This document shows positions 16,879 through 26,243 of a stretch of DNA of 64,000 nucleotides, one piece after another (the stretch's first letter is position 1; each line of letters starts with the position of its first letter). The DNA is from an uncultured Collinsella sp. (GTDB taxonomy: Bacteria > Actinomycetota > Coriobacteriia > Coriobacteriales > Coriobacteriaceae): NCBI GenBank assembly GCA_900543515.1, contig UQRW01000002.1, positions 1 to 64,000 of the forward strand. Reading direction: 5' to 3'. The notes beneath the pieces were generated by a model. The model searched no databases. It was not told the DNA's origin and saw only the letters and a list, made by a program, of their open reading frames with translations. Made by a program: the position numbers and the translations under genes.

Positions 16879-18279
16879 ATGGACTACCGCAAATCAGCCC
16901 AAGAGGTGCTCGACAACATCGGTGGCGCCGGCAACGTTGTTTCGGCCGCGCACTGCGCCACGCGTCTGCGCTTGGTGATTGCCGATAATGCCAAGGTTGA
17001 CAAGGAGGCCCTCGAGAATATCGACGGCACTAAGGGCGTCTTTGAAGCCCAGGGCCAGCTCCAGATTATTTTTGGCACTGGCACCGTCAATAAGGTCTAC
17101 GAGGAGTTCATCGCGCTCAGTGGCGTCGAGGCTGCCACCAAGGCCGAGGTCAAGGAGGCCGCGGCGCAGCAGCAGAACATCTTTATGCGCGCCATTAAGG
17201 TGCTCGGCGACGTCTTTGTCCCCATCATCCCTGCCATCGTGGCCTCGGGTCTGCTGCTGGGCATTATGAGCTCCCTCAACTTTATGGCCTCCAACGGCTT
17301 TATCGCGCTCGACACCAATAACTTTATCTACAAGATTGCCGACCTGGTCTCGGGCACGTCCTTTGGCATTCTGCAGATCCTGATCGGTTACTCCGCCGCT
17401 AAGGCCTTTGGCGCCAACCCGTATCTGGGCGCCGTTGTCGGTGGTGCGTTCATCAACTCCTCGCTACAGAGCGCCTACACGGTTGCCTCCGAGGGCGTGC
17501 AGACCATGGTCAACGTCATCCCCGGTGTGTACAGCTTTGAGTGGGTCGGTTATCAAGGCCACGTTATCCCCATCGTCATCGCCTGCGCTATTCTGGCCTT
17601 CCTCGAGAAGCGCCTGCACAAGATCGTTCCCGAGATGTTCGACCTCTTTGTGACCCCGCTCGTCTCGGTGTTCGTGACCGTGCTCGTGACCCTCGTTGCC
17701 GTCGGCCCCATCTTCGTGTGGGCCGAGAACGCCATTCTCGGTCTGATTCAGGCCCTGCTCACCCTGCCCTTTGGCATCGGTTCCTTTATCGTCGGCCTGT
17801 TCTATGCCCCCACGGTCGTTACCGGTATCCACCAGATGTACACCGCCATCGATCTGGGCCAGCTCGCTCAGTACGGTGTGACCTATTGGCTGCCCATCGC
17901 CAGCGCTGCCAACATCGCCCAGGGTGGTGCCGCGCTCGCCGTTGCCTTTAAGACCCGCGATGCCAAGATCAAGGGTCTGGCGCTTCCTTCGGCCCTGTCC
18001 GCCTTCATGGGCATTACCGAGCCTGCCATCTTTGGTGTGAACCTGCGCTTCTTTAAGCCCTTCATCGCCGGCTGCATCGGCGGCGGTTGCGGTGCCCTGG
18101 TCTGCGCGCTCACTTCGCTGGCTGCCTCCGGCACGGGTGTTACGGGTATCTTCGGTATCCTGCTGTGCCTGGCCCAGCCCGTGCAGTACGCGATCATGTT
18201 TGCGGTTGCCGCGCTGGTCTCCTTTGCCGTCTCGTTTGTCCTGTACAAGGACGAGCCCAAGGCTTCCGAGCAGGCCTAA
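16879..18279 (+). CDS. scrA: PTS EIIBC permease, sucrose type
   Basis: 466 residues. The EIIB domain is first, with phosphocysteine C26 in VVSAAHCATRLRLV; the EIIC domain of ~10 membrane helices follows from about residue 110 and contains GITEPAIFGVNLRF. This is the glucose/sucrose PTS family; the following GH32 gene points to sucrose, imported as sucrose-6-phosphate. No EIIA is present, so a shared EIIA-Glc would be needed. ATG 16879 has SD GGAGGAAAGGG; upstream in-frame codons run back into the operators and are rejected. Confidence 0.88.
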   Translation: MDYRKSAQEVLDNIGGAGNVVSAAHCATRLRLVIADNAKVDKEALENIDGTKGVFEAQGQLQIIFGTGTVNKVYEEFIALSGVEAATKAEVKEAAAQQQNIFMRAIKVLGDVFVPIIPAIVASGLLLGIMSSLNFMASNGFIALDTNNFIYKIADLVSGTSFGILQILIGYSAAKAFGANPYLGAVVGGAFINSSLQSAYTVASEGVQTMVNVIPGVYSFEWVGYQGHVIPIVIACAILAFLEKRLHKIVPEMFDLFVTPLVSVFVTVLVTLVAVGPIFVWAENAILGLIQALLTLPFGIGSFIVGLFYAPTVVTGIHQMYTAIDLGQLAQYGVTYWLPIASAANIAQGGAALAVAFKTRDAKIKGLALPSALSAFMGITEPAIFGVNLRFFKPFIAGCIGGGCGALVCALTSLAASGTGVTGIFGILLCLAQPVQYAIMFAVAALVSFAVSFVLYKDEPKASEQA

Positions 18280-18293
18280 GAGCTTTTGATTGA

Positions 18294-18328
18294 GGAACAC
18301 CCGCGGGCTGTATGCTCGCGGGTGTTCC
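18294..18328 (+). terminator. Stem-loop between scrA and scrB
   Basis: A perfect 12-bp stem (18294-18305 with 18317-18328) with an 11-nt loop. There is no T run, so it may reduce rather than stop read-through, or stabilise the scrA mRNA end. Confidence 0.5.
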
Positions 18329-18385
18329 CCGCATCTGGCGCCGATCTTTGGCACCTTGTAACTTTCGATCCGTTAGGACTTTGAT

Positions 18386-19915
18386 ATGTCTAATGCACTC
18401 GGTCGCGACCTTGCAAAGCTGGTCGCCGCTGTTGACGCCGCCGCCTCTGAGTGCGGTCATGGCGCGTATGGCCAGCACTTCCACATTATGCCGCCGGCGG
18501 GTTGGCTCAACGACCCCAACGGTCTTTGCCAGGCGGGCGGCGTGTTCCACGCTTATTTTCAATATGCTCCGTTTGATGTTGAGGGCGGCGTTAAGGCCTG
18601 GGGTCATGCCACGAGCCGCGACCTTATGAACTGGGAGTATGTTGGCGCGCCGCTGCTGCCCGATGAGCCGTTCGATTGCCATGGCGTGTATTCGGGCTCC
18701 GCGCTTGCCGAGGACGGTCGCATTCGCGTGCTCTATACCGGCAACGTTAAGCTCCCCGATGCGGACGGCGTCTTTGACTATGTCAACTCCGGCCGTCGCG
18801 CCGACACCGTGTATGTCGAGAGCGCCGATGGACAGACGTTTAGCCAAAAGCGCGTGGTGCTGGCTTCCGAGGATTATCCCGAGGATTTGACCTGCCACGT
18901 GCGCGACCCCAAGGTGTGGCGTGACGCGGACGGGCGTTATCACATGGTGCTGGGTGCGCGTCGTCGAGTTGACGGGCCGCACGTCGAGAGCCGTTTTTGC
19001 GCCATGCATGGCGAGGGTGCCGGACGCGATGTGGGCGAGATCCTGGTGTATGGCTCGGCCGATATGCTGAGCTGGGAGCTCGAGAGCCGCGTGTCTACGC
19101 CCGAGCGTTTTGGCTTTATGTGGGAGTGCCCCGGCTATATCGAGCTCGATGCGAATGGCAATACCGCTGCATTTTTGTCGTTCTCGCCCCAGGGGCTCGA
19201 GGGCGGTCGTTGGGACCGCGGTAACGTATACGCTGCTGGCTACATGCCTGTAACGGGCGACATTACCGGTGGTGTCGGAGCCTATGAGCTGGGCGAGTTC
19301 CGCCTGTGGGACGCCGGTTTTGACTTCTATGCTCCGCAGGAGTTTACGTCCGAGGATGGTCGCCACATTCTGATCGGCTGGATGGGCATGCCCGATGAGC
19401 CGACCTATGGCAACGACCCCACCGTGACGTGCGGCTGGCAGCACTGCATGACGGTGCCGCGTGAGCTTACAGCTGGTGCCGACGACGTGGTGCTGCAACA
19501 GCCGGCGCGCGAGATTGAGCACCATTATGCCTCGGTGCGTGTGGGGGCGGGCACGTTGGAGGTTGCCGGCGATACCTGCTTTGACGTTGTTGTTGACGGT
19601 GTCGACGGTGCGTTTACCGCAACCGTCGATGGCGAGCTGAAGCTGGCGTTTGTGCCCGCCGAGGGCGAACTGCCCACGCGTTTTGAGATGCGATTTACCG
19701 ACGAGGGCCGCACTTCTGCCGGCTGCGGTCGTACCGTGCGCTGGGAGCCCGTCGACGAGGTTCGTAACGTGCGCATTGTTGGCGATGCCTCTTCGGTCGA
19801 GGTGTTTGTGAACGATGGCGCGCTCGTGTTTTCGACGCGCATCTATCCCGAGGCCTATGGCGTGACCGTTGACGCTCCGGGTGCGAGTGTGACCTATCAC
19901 ACGCTCAACATCTAG
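18386..19915 (+). CDS. scrB: GH32 sucrose-6-phosphate hydrolase / beta-fructosidase
   Basis: 509 residues, normal for GH32. The three catalytic signatures are present: WLNDPNG with nucleophile D43, RDPK with D174 stabilising the transition state, and ECPGY with acid/base E247. A C-terminal beta-sandwich follows. It should cleave sucrose-6-phosphate from the adjacent PTS into glucose-6-phosphate and fructose; with no signal peptide it acts in the cytosol. Start ATG 18386 has a modest AGGA SD. Confidence 0.88.
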   Translation: MSNALGRDLAKLVAAVDAAASECGHGAYGQHFHIMPPAGWLNDPNGLCQAGGVFHAYFQYAPFDVEGGVKAWGHATSRDLMNWEYVGAPLLPDEPFDCHGVYSGSALAEDGRIRVLYTGNVKLPDADGVFDYVNSGRRADTVYVESADGQTFSQKRVVLASEDYPEDLTCHVRDPKVWRDADGRYHMVLGARRRVDGPHVESRFCAMHGEGAGRDVGEILVYGSADMLSWELESRVSTPERFGFMWECPGYIELDANGNTAAFLSFSPQGLEGGRWDRGNVYAAGYMPVTGDITGGVGAYELGEFRLWDAGFDFYAPQEFTSEDGRHILIGWMGMPDEPTYGNDPTVTCGWQHCMTVPRELTAGADDVVLQQPAREIEHHYASVRVGAGTLEVAGDTCFDVVVDGVDGAFTATVDGELKLAFVPAEGELPTRFEMRFTDEGRTSAGCGRTVRWEPVDEVRNVRIVGDASSVEVFVNDGALVFSTRIYPEAYGVTVDAPGASVTYHTLNI

Positions 19916-19953
19916 GCGATTCGTCGCATATAGGCGCTATACTGCAGCCGTTG

Positions 19954-19994
19954 CCCACGATGCGGGGAACACCCGCATCGTGGGTTTTGCTTTT
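19954..19994 (+). terminator. Rho-independent terminator after scrB
   Basis: A perfect 13-bp GC-rich stem (19954-19966 with 19972-19984), a 5-nt loop and TTTTGCTTTT. A TATACT (19938-19943) just upstream has no clear -35, so the hairpin could also lie in the leader of the next gene. Confidence 0.85.
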
Positions 19995-20010
19995 AAAGGG
20001 AGGTCGCCAT

Positions 20011-21003
20011 ATGGGCGTAGAGCAGCCAGAAGAGGCCTGGGCTTTGAGGGCCGGCGCGCGTGAGGCGCGTCTTGTTGCGGCCTCGCATGTGCCGGCGGCG
20101 CTGTCGCTGTTGGGGATTGTACGTCCCGGTGACCGCCTGGTTGCGTTTGCCGATGACTTTGCCGATGCGTTTGCTCGTGGCTTTGATGGCCGCGATGTTG
20201 TGCTGGTGGGGGATTCGTGCGCCGAGGTATTTGTTGCCGCGTCCGAGGGCTTTGATGCCTCGCTTGATGCCGAGGGGCCGCACCTGTGGTGGTTCGTCAA
20301 TTCTATCGGCGGGTTTGGTCTGCGTGTGCCCGATCTGCGCGCGTTAGGCCGCGCAGCGCGTGAGGCTCATGCGCTGCTCGTGGTGGATAACACCGTGGCC
20401 GGCCTCTTTGGGTGCGATCCGCTGCGTTTGGGTGCCGTCCTGTCGCTCGAGGCGCTCGACTGTGTGTGCGCCGGTAAGGCTCCTCGCAAGCTCGTTGCCG
20501 TATCGGTCGCACGCTCGCAGCTCAAGCGCCATCGTGTGGACGCCGCGGCCGAGTGCGCGCATGCGCTGATCGAGGGGTGCGGGTTGGCCGCGCTCGACTT
20601 GTCCTCCGATGAGGCCGAGGTTCTAGAACGCGGGCTCGACACGCTCGACACTCGCATGCAGGCACACTTTGACCGCGCGCGTGCACTGGCTGAATATTTG
20701 GCCGCGAACGAGATGGTGAGCAACGTGCGCTATCCCGGGCTGGCCTCGCATCCCGACCATGCCATCGCGACCGGCATCCTGGAGCACGGTTTTGGCCCTG
20801 CAGTTGAATTTGACCTTATCGAGCGCAGCGCGCGCGAGCTGTTCGATGCTTTGCCGGGGGAGTTCCGCACATCATCCGCCGGCGGCGCAACGACGCGTCT
20901 TTCGGCCCCACGCGGCAAGCGGGGGAGCACCATCCGTCTCTTCGCCGGCACCGACGACCCTCTGGTCGTAGCGTCCACCCTAGACAACGCCCTTCGCAAC
21001 TAG
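20011..21003 (+). CDS. Cys/Met-metabolism PLP-fold protein lacking the usual lysine
   Basis: 330 residues with the fold pattern of cystathionine gamma-synthase type enzymes: LLVVDNTVAGLFGCDPL corresponds to the 'VDNT' aspartate segment, and the C-terminus retains VSNVRYPGLASHPDH. Where the family has S-x-T-K with the PLP-binding lysine, this protein reads EALDCVCAGK, so the lysine position appears to hold Cys. The protein is also shorter than the usual ~380 residues, mostly at the N-terminus. It may be non-catalytic or use a shifted lysine. ATG 20011 has SD GGGAGG. No operon partner is visible. Confidence 0.6.
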   Translation: MGVEQPEEAWALRAGAREARLVAASHVPAALSLLGIVRPGDRLVAFADDFADAFARGFDGRDVVLVGDSCAEVFVAASEGFDASLDAEGPHLWWFVNSIGGFGLRVPDLRALGRAAREAHALLVVDNTVAGLFGCDPLRLGAVLSLEALDCVCAGKAPRKLVAVSVARSQLKRHRVDAAAECAHALIEGCGLAALDLSSDEAEVLERGLDTLDTRMQAHFDRARALAEYLAANEMVSNVRYPGLASHPDHAIATGILEHGFGPAVEFDLIERSARELFDALPGEFRTSSAGGATTRLSAPRGKRGSTIRLFAGTDDPLVVASTLDNALRN

Positions 21004-21021
21004 CTAAATCATCCTCAACTC

Positions 21022-21096
21022 CATAAGTTGCGGTGAAATAGGGATTGGTTTACGGCTTTATCGGCATAAACAGTCCCTATTTCACCGCAACTTATG
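21022..21096. repeat. Perfect 23-bp inverted repeat between convergent genes
   Basis: Arms 21022-21044 and 21074-21096 are perfectly complementary around a 29-nt centre. The genes on either side converge, so it may act as a bidirectional terminator, yet no T run adjoins it. The arms are far longer than usual terminators need. Confidence 0.75.
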
Positions 21097-21137
21097 AGAA
21101 GGGGTTGTGCAGCTAAAAAAGCCCCGTCCTAAATTAG

Positions 21138-21491
21138 CTACTTTTTGATGCTGGCGATGAGGTCGTTGGCTTTGGTGGCGATGACGTTGTTGATGTCGGC
21201 CTGGAGGGATTCGTAGACTTCGATGGCTCGCTCGCCGGCTTGGGTGAGCGATGATCCGCGGGCTCCGTCGCGCTCGATGAGCTTGCAGCCCAGCTGGCCT
21301 TCGGCTTCGTTTACAATGCGCCAAGCCTTGGAATACGCCATGCCCATGCTCTTGGCGGCGCGGTTCAGCGAGTGCTCGCGGGCAATACCCTGCAGCAGCA
21401 AGACGCAGCCGTGACCAAACACGCCCGGCAGATCTTTGTCGCACGCTTGAATGACCAACTTTGCCGTCGTCTTGTACTCCATACGCTCCAC
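21138..21491 (-). CDS. ModE N-terminal-like winged-helix regulator
   Basis: 117 residues from GTG 21491, or 114 from ATG 21482; both have a nearby GGAG and the choice is uncertain. The winged helix-turn-helix contains HSLNRAAKSMGMAYSKAWRI and GCKLIERDGARGSSLTQAGE, the pattern of the ModE/LysR-like DNA-binding domain. The molybdate-binding MOP domains of full ModE are absent, so its ligand is unknown. It stands alone on the minus strand, with its start facing the guaB promoter region. Confidence 0.7.
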   Translation of the reverse strand: MERMEYKTTAKLVIQACDKDLPGVFGHGCVLLLQGIAREHSLNRAAKSMGMAYSKAWRIVNEAEGQLGCKLIERDGARGSSLTQAGERAIEVYESLQADINNVIATKANDLIASIKK

Positions 21492-21567
21492 GTCTCCCCG
21501 CTAAAGTGTTTGCTGGGCAAACGCAAAGCCTGCGTCAAACCCTCGTGTGCACTTCTTAAATCATGCA

Positions 21568-21596
21568 TTGTAGCAGTCAAAGTGCGTTAAGATACT
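21568..21596 (+). promoter_or_regulatory. Probable guaB promoter
   Basis: TTGTAG (21568-21573), 17 bp, GATACT (21591-21596), about 80 bp ahead of the guaB start. The leader between contains two small GGGC/GCCC stem-loops of unknown role. Confidence 0.5.
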
Positions 21597-21675
21597 TGCC
21601 CAGTATTGGGCGCCCAAGGTTGGGCTGGGTCCTACGAGGCCTGCAGCCGACCGGTCGCATGGAAAAAGGAGAAAC

Positions 21676-23187
21676 ATGGCTACGTTCTTTCCCGGTGAGT
21701 CCCACACGTTTTCGGAGTATCTGCTGGTCCCTGGTTACTCGTCCTCGCAGTGCATCCCCAACAACGTCTCTCTTAAGACGCCGCTGACCCGCTTTAAGCG
21801 CGGTGAGAAGCCGGCAATCACCCTGAACATCCCCATGGTTTCCGCTATCATGCAGTCCGTCTCGGGCGTCGACATGGGTGTCGCGCTCGCTACCGAGGGT
21901 GGCCTGTCCTTCATCTATGGTTCCCAGAGCGCCGAGTCCGAGGCCGCCATGGTCAAGGCCGTCAAGGATCACAAGGCCGGCTTCGTTCAGTCCGATTCCA
22001 CGCTGACCCCCGACATGACCATGGAGCAGGTCATCGAGCTCAAGGAGAAGACCGGTCACTCCACCATGCCGGTTACCGACGACGGCACTCCCAAGGGTAA
22101 GCTCCTGGGCATCGTCACCAGCCGTGACTATCGCCCCAGTCGCGATGACCACCAGACGAAGGTCTCCGAGTTCATGACCCCGCGTGAGCAGCTCATCGTG
22201 GGCGACAAGAACATCGGCCTCAAGGTTGCCAACGACGTCATCTGGGACAATAAGCTCAACGCCCTGCCCATCGTCGACGACAACGATCACCTGATGGGCA
22301 TCGTCTTCCGCAAGGACTACGACAGCCACAAGACCAACCCCAACGAGCTGCTCGACGGCGATAAGCGCTACATGGTCGGCGCCGGTATCAACACCCGCGA
22401 CTATGCCGAGCGCGTGCCGCTGCTCATCGAGGCCGGCGCCGACGTCCTGTGCATCGACTCTTCCGAGGGCTTCAGCGAGTGGCAGAAGCGCACCATCGAG
22501 TGGATTCGCGCCAACTACGGCGAGGACGTCAAGGTCGGTGCCGGTAACGTCGTCGACGCCGAGGGCTTCCGCTTCCTGGCCGACTGCGGTGCCGACTTCA
22601 TCAAGGTCGGTATCGGCGGCGGTTCCATCTGCATCACCCGTGAGACCAAGGGTATCGGCCGCGGCCAGGCCACCGCGCTGATCGACGTCTGCCGTGCTCG
22701 CGACGAGTACTACGAGGAGACCGGCGTTTACGTGCCCGTGTGCTCCGACGGCGGTATCGTCTACGACTACCACATGACGCTCGCCCTTGCCATGGGTGCC
22801 GACTTTATGATGCTGGGCCGCTACTTCGCCCGCTTTGACGAGAGCCCGACCGAGCGCGTTAACGTGAACGGCCAGTACATGAAGGAGTACTGGGGCGAGG
22901 GTTCCGCGCGTGCCCGCAACTGGCAGCGCTACGACCTGGGCGGCGCCGCGAAGCTCAGTTTCGTCGAGGGCGTCGACTCCTATGTTCCCTACGCAGGTTC
23001 CCTCAAGGACGGCGTGGGCGGCACGCTCTACAAGGTCAAGTCCACGATGTGCAACTGCGGTGCCCTCTCGATCCCCGAGCTCCAGGAAAAGGCGCGCCTA
23101 ACGCTGGTCAGCTCCACCTCCATCGTCGAAGGCGGCGCCCACGACGTTGTCGTGAAGGATTCCCAGCAGAGCGTTTCCTACCGCTAG
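21676..23187 (+). CDS. guaB: IMP dehydrogenase, Tritrichomonas-like subtype
   Basis: 503 residues. It converts IMP to XMP with NAD, the first step to GMP. A TIM barrel is interrupted by a CBS pair (about residues 100-220). The catalytic loop is [10 protein letters not shown] with Cys319, followed by KGIGRGQA, and the C-terminal flap region includes [18 protein letters not shown]. From memory these motifs, the total length and the Cys number match the protozoan Tritrichomonas foetus IMPDH rather than the usual bacterial GPGSICTT type. SD AAAGGAG precedes ATG 21676. Confidence 0.92.
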   Translation: MATFFPGESHTFSEYLLVPGYSSSQCIPNNVSLKTPLTRFKRGEKPAITLNIPMVSAIMQSVSGVDMGVALATEGGLSFIYGSQSAESEAAMVKAVKDHKAGFVQSDSTLTPDMTMEQVIELKEKTGHSTMPVTDDGTPKGKLLGIVTSRDYRPSRDDHQTKVSEFMTPREQLIVGDKNIGLKVANDVIWDNKLNALPIVDDNDHLMGIVFRKDYDSHKTNPNELLDGDKRYMVGAGINTRDYAERVPLLIEAGADVLCIDSSEGFSEWQKRTIEWIRANYGEDVKVGAGNVVDAEGFRFLADCGADFIKVGIGGGSICITRETKGIGRGQATALIDVCRARDEYYEETGVYVPVCSDGGIVYDYHMTLALAMGADFMMLGRYFARFDESPTERVNVNGQYMKEYWGEGSARARNWQRYDLGGAAKLSFVEGVDSYVPYAGSLKDGVGGTLYKVKSTMCNCGALSIPELQEKARLTLVSSTSIVEGGAHDVVVKDSQQSVSYR

Positions 23188-23203
23188 ACGGCTTTCCCAA
23201 GCA

Positions 23204-23275
23204 CCGCACCTTGCCGTTCAAACCGTCGCTCGCGTACCAAAGTACGCGTCGCTCCTCTTTCACGGCAATCTGCGG
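23204..23275 (+). other. Long imperfect hairpin after guaB
   Basis: CCGCA and TTGCCGT (23204-23217) pair with ACGGCAA and TGCGG (23262-23275), and GCGTAC (23232-23237) pairs with GTACGC (23242-23247) at the tip. It forms part of the 375-bp noncoding stretch between guaB and leuS. No coding frame or known RNA motif was recognised. Confidence 0.4.
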
Positions 23276-23346
23276 CACCTGGAAAACCCGTTCGTGCTAG
23301 AACGAGTTTCAGACAAAGGTTGAGTTCCAACCACGTTATTTAGATA

Positions 23347-23390
23347 AAGCGAGATGCATGCAAGTCGCAGGCATCTCGCTTGTTGTATTT
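23347..23390 (+). terminator. Probable guaB terminator, overlapping the leuS promoter
   Basis: An 11-bp stem (23347-23357 with 23371-23381), 13-nt loop, then GTTGTATTT. Immediately after it, TGCTATCAT (23390-23398) is an extended -10 that could start the leuS transcript; the same TGCTATCAT occurs in the higBA promoter. Confidence 0.6.
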
Positions 23391-23415
23391 GCTATCATCA
23401 GTCAAGTTAACCTTA

Positions 23416-23539
23416 GGGTCGGTCGGCTTGGCTTTGTTCGCTACAAGTTCCGCACGCAAAGAAGAGCACTTAATGTGCTCTTCGTCTTGCGCAGGACTGT
23501 TCGCAGTAGCGAACAAAGCCAAGCCAAGCCGACCGACCC
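23416..23539 (+). promoter_or_regulatory. 124-nt near-perfect hairpin in the leuS leader
   Basis: The left arm 23416-23444 pairs with the right arm 23506-23539 over 29 bp, with one 5-nt insertion (an extra AAGCC unit) on the right. The inside folds again: GAAGAGCAC and GTGCTCTTC (around 23461-23483) close a 5-nt loop. It ends 23 nt before the leuS start. The T-box consensus is absent, so this is not a recognisable T-box. It may be a regulatory leader, an RNase III substrate or a small palindromic insertion element. Confidence 0.6.
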
Positions 23540-23562
23540 CAGCTAAGATTAAAGGAGCTGAA

Positions 23563-26139
23563 ATGTGCGATTGCACAGATCATAAGGACGAGATCCCTGC
23601 ATACGACGCGCAGGCCATTGAGTCTAGGTGGATGAAGGCCTGGGAGGACTCCAACCTCTTTGCCGTCGACACCGACGACAGCAAGCCCAAAAAGTATGTG
23701 CTCGAGATGTTCCCGTATCCGTCGGGCGACCTGCACATGGGCCACGCGCGCAACTATACCATCGGTGATGCCATGGCCCGTCAGGCCCGTATGCGCGGCT
23801 ACGACGTGCTGCACCCCATCGGCTTCGATGCCTTTGGCCTTCCCGCCGAGAACGCCGCAATCAAGCACAACACGCAGGCTGCCGCCTGGACGTATAAGAA
23901 CATGGATCAGGCGCTTTCCACGATGAAGCGCATGGGCTTCTCCTACGATCTGGATCGCATGGTCAAGACCTGCAGCCCCGACTACTACCGTTGGGGTCAG
24001 TGGATCTTTGAGAAGCTGTGGGAAAAGGGCCTGGTCTACCGCAAGAAGAACCCGGTCAACTGGTGCCCCACCTGCAAGACCGTTCTGGCCAACGAACAGG
24101 TCACCGAGGGTAAGTGCTGGCGCTGCGGCACCGAGCCCGAGAAGCGCGACCTGGAGCAGTGGTACTTCAAGATCACCGAGTACTCCCAGGAGCTGCTCGA
24201 CGATCTGGAGAAGCTCCCCGGCTGGCCCGAGCGCGTCAAGCAGATGCAGGCCAACTGGATCGGCCGCTCCGAGGGCGCCGAGGTCGACTTTACCCTGTGC
24301 GACAAGGATGGCGAGCCCATCGAGGGCGACGAGGGCAAGATCACCGTCTTCACCACGCGTGCCGACACCCTGTTTGGCGTGTCCTTCTTTGTCCTGGCCC
24401 CCGAGTACGCTCGTCTGCATGAGCTCGTCGAGGGCACAGAGTACGAGGAGGCCGTCACCAAGATCGTCGAGGACTCCAAGCACATCTCCGCCGTCGAGCG
24501 TGCCCAGGGCACCCTCGAGAAGCACGGTGCCTTTACCGGCCGCTACGTGGTAAACCCCGTCAACGGCGAGAAGGTCCCCGTGTGGGTTGCCGACTATGTC
24601 GTTGCCGACTACGGCACCGGCGCCGTCATGGCTGTTCCCTGCGGCGACCAGCGCGACTTTGAGTTTGCCCGCAAGTATGACCTGCCGATCGTGCCGATCA
24701 TCCTGGACGATGACGACCGCGCTGCCGTCGAGGCCAGCGGCGAGACCATCGATACCTTCCATGCCGAGACCGTCGACTGGGATTGCGCCCACGCTGCCGA
24801 GGGCACGCTCGTCCAGTCCGGCAAGTACACCGGCATGCGCGGCGGCAAGCACTCCGAGGGCGAGGCTGCCATCGTGGCCGACCTCGAGGCTATGGGCTGC
24901 GGTCGCCGTAAGGTCGAGTTCCGTCTGCGCGACTGGCTCATCAGCCGCCAGCGCTACTGGGGCAATCCCATCCCGGCCATCCACTGCGAGCACTGCGGCA
25001 TCGTGCCCGTGCCCGAGGACCAGCTGCCGGTGACGCTGCCCGAGAACCTGGACCTGGGCGCCGGCGAGACCCTCGCCGAGTGCAAGGACTTCTACGAGAC
25101 CACCTGCCCGGTCTGCGGCCGCCCGGCCAAGCGTGAGACCGATACCATGGACACCTTCACCTGCTCCAGCTGGTATTACCTGCGCTATACCGACCCGCAC
25201 AACACCGAGCTGCCCTTCTCCCGCGAGGCTGCCGATCGTTGGATGCCCGTCGATAACTACATCGGCGGCATCGAGCACGCCATTTTGCACCTGCTCTACA
25301 GCCGCTTCTTTACCAAGGCACTGCGCGACCTGGGTTTGCTGAGCGTTGACGAGCCCTTCACCAATCTGCTGTGCCAGGGCATGGTCAAGGACGAGAACGG
25401 CGACACCATGTCCAAGTCCAAGGGCAACGTCGTGCCCCCGAGCTCGGTCATCGAGCCCTACGGCGCCGACACCATGCGTCTGGCGATCCTGTTTATCGCC
25501 CCGCCCGAGAAGGACTTCGACTGGGATCCCAAGGCCGTCGAGGGCGCCAACCGCTTCATTAAGCGCGCCTGGCGTATCGTGTGGCAGCTCGTCCAGTCCG
25601 GCGACGCCAACGTGGCCTTTGACAAGTCCGCGCTCGACGAGGTCGAGATGAAGCTCTATCGCGAGCGTCACCGCACCATTGCCAAGTGCACCGAGGACTT
25701 CGACCGCGGCCAGTTCAACACCGCGATCTCGGCTGTCATGGAGCTCGTCAACGCGGCGAGCGCCTACCTCAACGCCACCGAGGGCGCTAACCGCGACAAG
25801 GCTCTGTGCTACGGCGTGGCCAAGGATATCGTGAGCGTCCTTGCCCCCATCTGCCCGTTCTGGGCCGACGAGCTGTGGCACGAGGCACTCGGCTGCGAGG
25901 GCAATGCCTACACTGCCGCCTGGCCCGAGTTCGACCTGGCCGAGTCCATCGAGGACACGGTGCAGATCGTCGTACAGGTGCTCGGCAAGGTCCGTGGCCG
26001 CATCGACGTCACCCGCGACGCCTCCAACGAGGAGATGCAGGCTGCCGCCGAGGAAGCCGTTGCCAAGTGGCTTGAGGGCAAGACGGTCGTCAAGGCCATC
26101 TGCGTGCCTGGCAAGCTGGTTAACCTGGTGGTCAAGTAA
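23563..26139 (+). CDS. leuS: Leucyl-tRNA synthetase
   Basis: 858 residues, normal for bacterial LeuRS. It charges tRNA-Leu. Class I motifs [12 protein letters not shown] and TMSKSKGN are present, with a CP1 editing domain between them, a zinc-type cluster (CPTCKTV ... CWRCGTEP) and the C-terminal anticodon and tRNA-contact domain. ATG 23563 has SD AAAGGAG; the frame is open further upstream, but that part is the leader hairpin. Confidence 0.95.
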   Translation: MCDCTDHKDEIPAYDAQAIESRWMKAWEDSNLFAVDTDDSKPKKYVLEMFPYPSGDLHMGHARNYTIGDAMARQARMRGYDVLHPIGFDAFGLPAENAAIKHNTQAAAWTYKNMDQALSTMKRMGFSYDLDRMVKTCSPDYYRWGQWIFEKLWEKGLVYRKKNPVNWCPTCKTVLANEQVTEGKCWRCGTEPEKRDLEQWYFKITEYSQELLDDLEKLPGWPERVKQMQANWIGRSEGAEVDFTLCDKDGEPIEGDEGKITVFTTRADTLFGVSFFVLAPEYARLHELVEGTEYEEAVTKIVEDSKHISAVERAQGTLEKHGAFTGRYVVNPVNGEKVPVWVADYVVADYGTGAVMAVPCGDQRDFEFARKYDLPIVPIILDDDDRAAVEASGETIDTFHAETVDWDCAHAAEGTLVQSGKYTGMRGGKHSEGEAAIVADLEAMGCGRRKVEFRLRDWLISRQRYWGNPIPAIHCEHCGIVPVPEDQLPVTLPENLDLGAGETLAECKDFYETTCPVCGRPAKRETDTMDTFTCSSWYYLRYTDPHNTELPFSREAADRWMPVDNYIGGIEHAILHLLYSRFFTKALRDLGLLSVDEPFTNLLCQGMVKDENGDTMSKSKGNVVPPSSVIEPYGADTMRLAILFIAPPEKDFDWDPKAVEGANRFIKRAWRIVWQLVQSGDANVAFDKSALDEVEMKLYRERHRTIAKCTEDFDRGQFNTAISAVMELVNAASAYLNATEGANRDKALCYGVAKDIVSVLAPICPFWADELWHEALGCEGNAYTAAWPEFDLAESIEDTVQIVVQVLGKVRGRIDVTRDASNEEMQAAAEEAVAKWLEGKTVVKAICVPGKLVNLVVK

Positions 26140-26168
26140 GCGCTGCGCGCAAAGCTGACATGCAATAA

Positions 26169-26204
26169 ACGAGGGGCGATCCAGTTGGGTCGTCCCTCGT
26201 CTTG
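26169..26204 (+). terminator. leuS terminator, probably bidirectional
   Basis: A 14-bp stem with two G-U type pairs (26169-26182 with 26187-26200) and a 4-nt loop lies between the convergent leuS and lipoprotein genes; a T-rich CTTGTGTTTT follows. Confidence 0.75.
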
Positions 26205-26243
26205 TGTTTTATGCCCTGCTTAGTCAGTGCGTCGCACCGTCTT

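Noticed and set aside
23416..23539. T-box riboswitch before leuS
   Set aside because: No AGGGTGGNACCGCG-like element, no Stem I AGTA motif and no Leu specifier arrangement; the structure is simply one long hairpin.
23470..25881. 803-codon open frame on the minus strand opposite leuS
   Set aside because: LeuRS motifs on the plus strand are unambiguous; the antisense frame is low-complexity Gly/Val/Leu-rich translation typical of a shadow.
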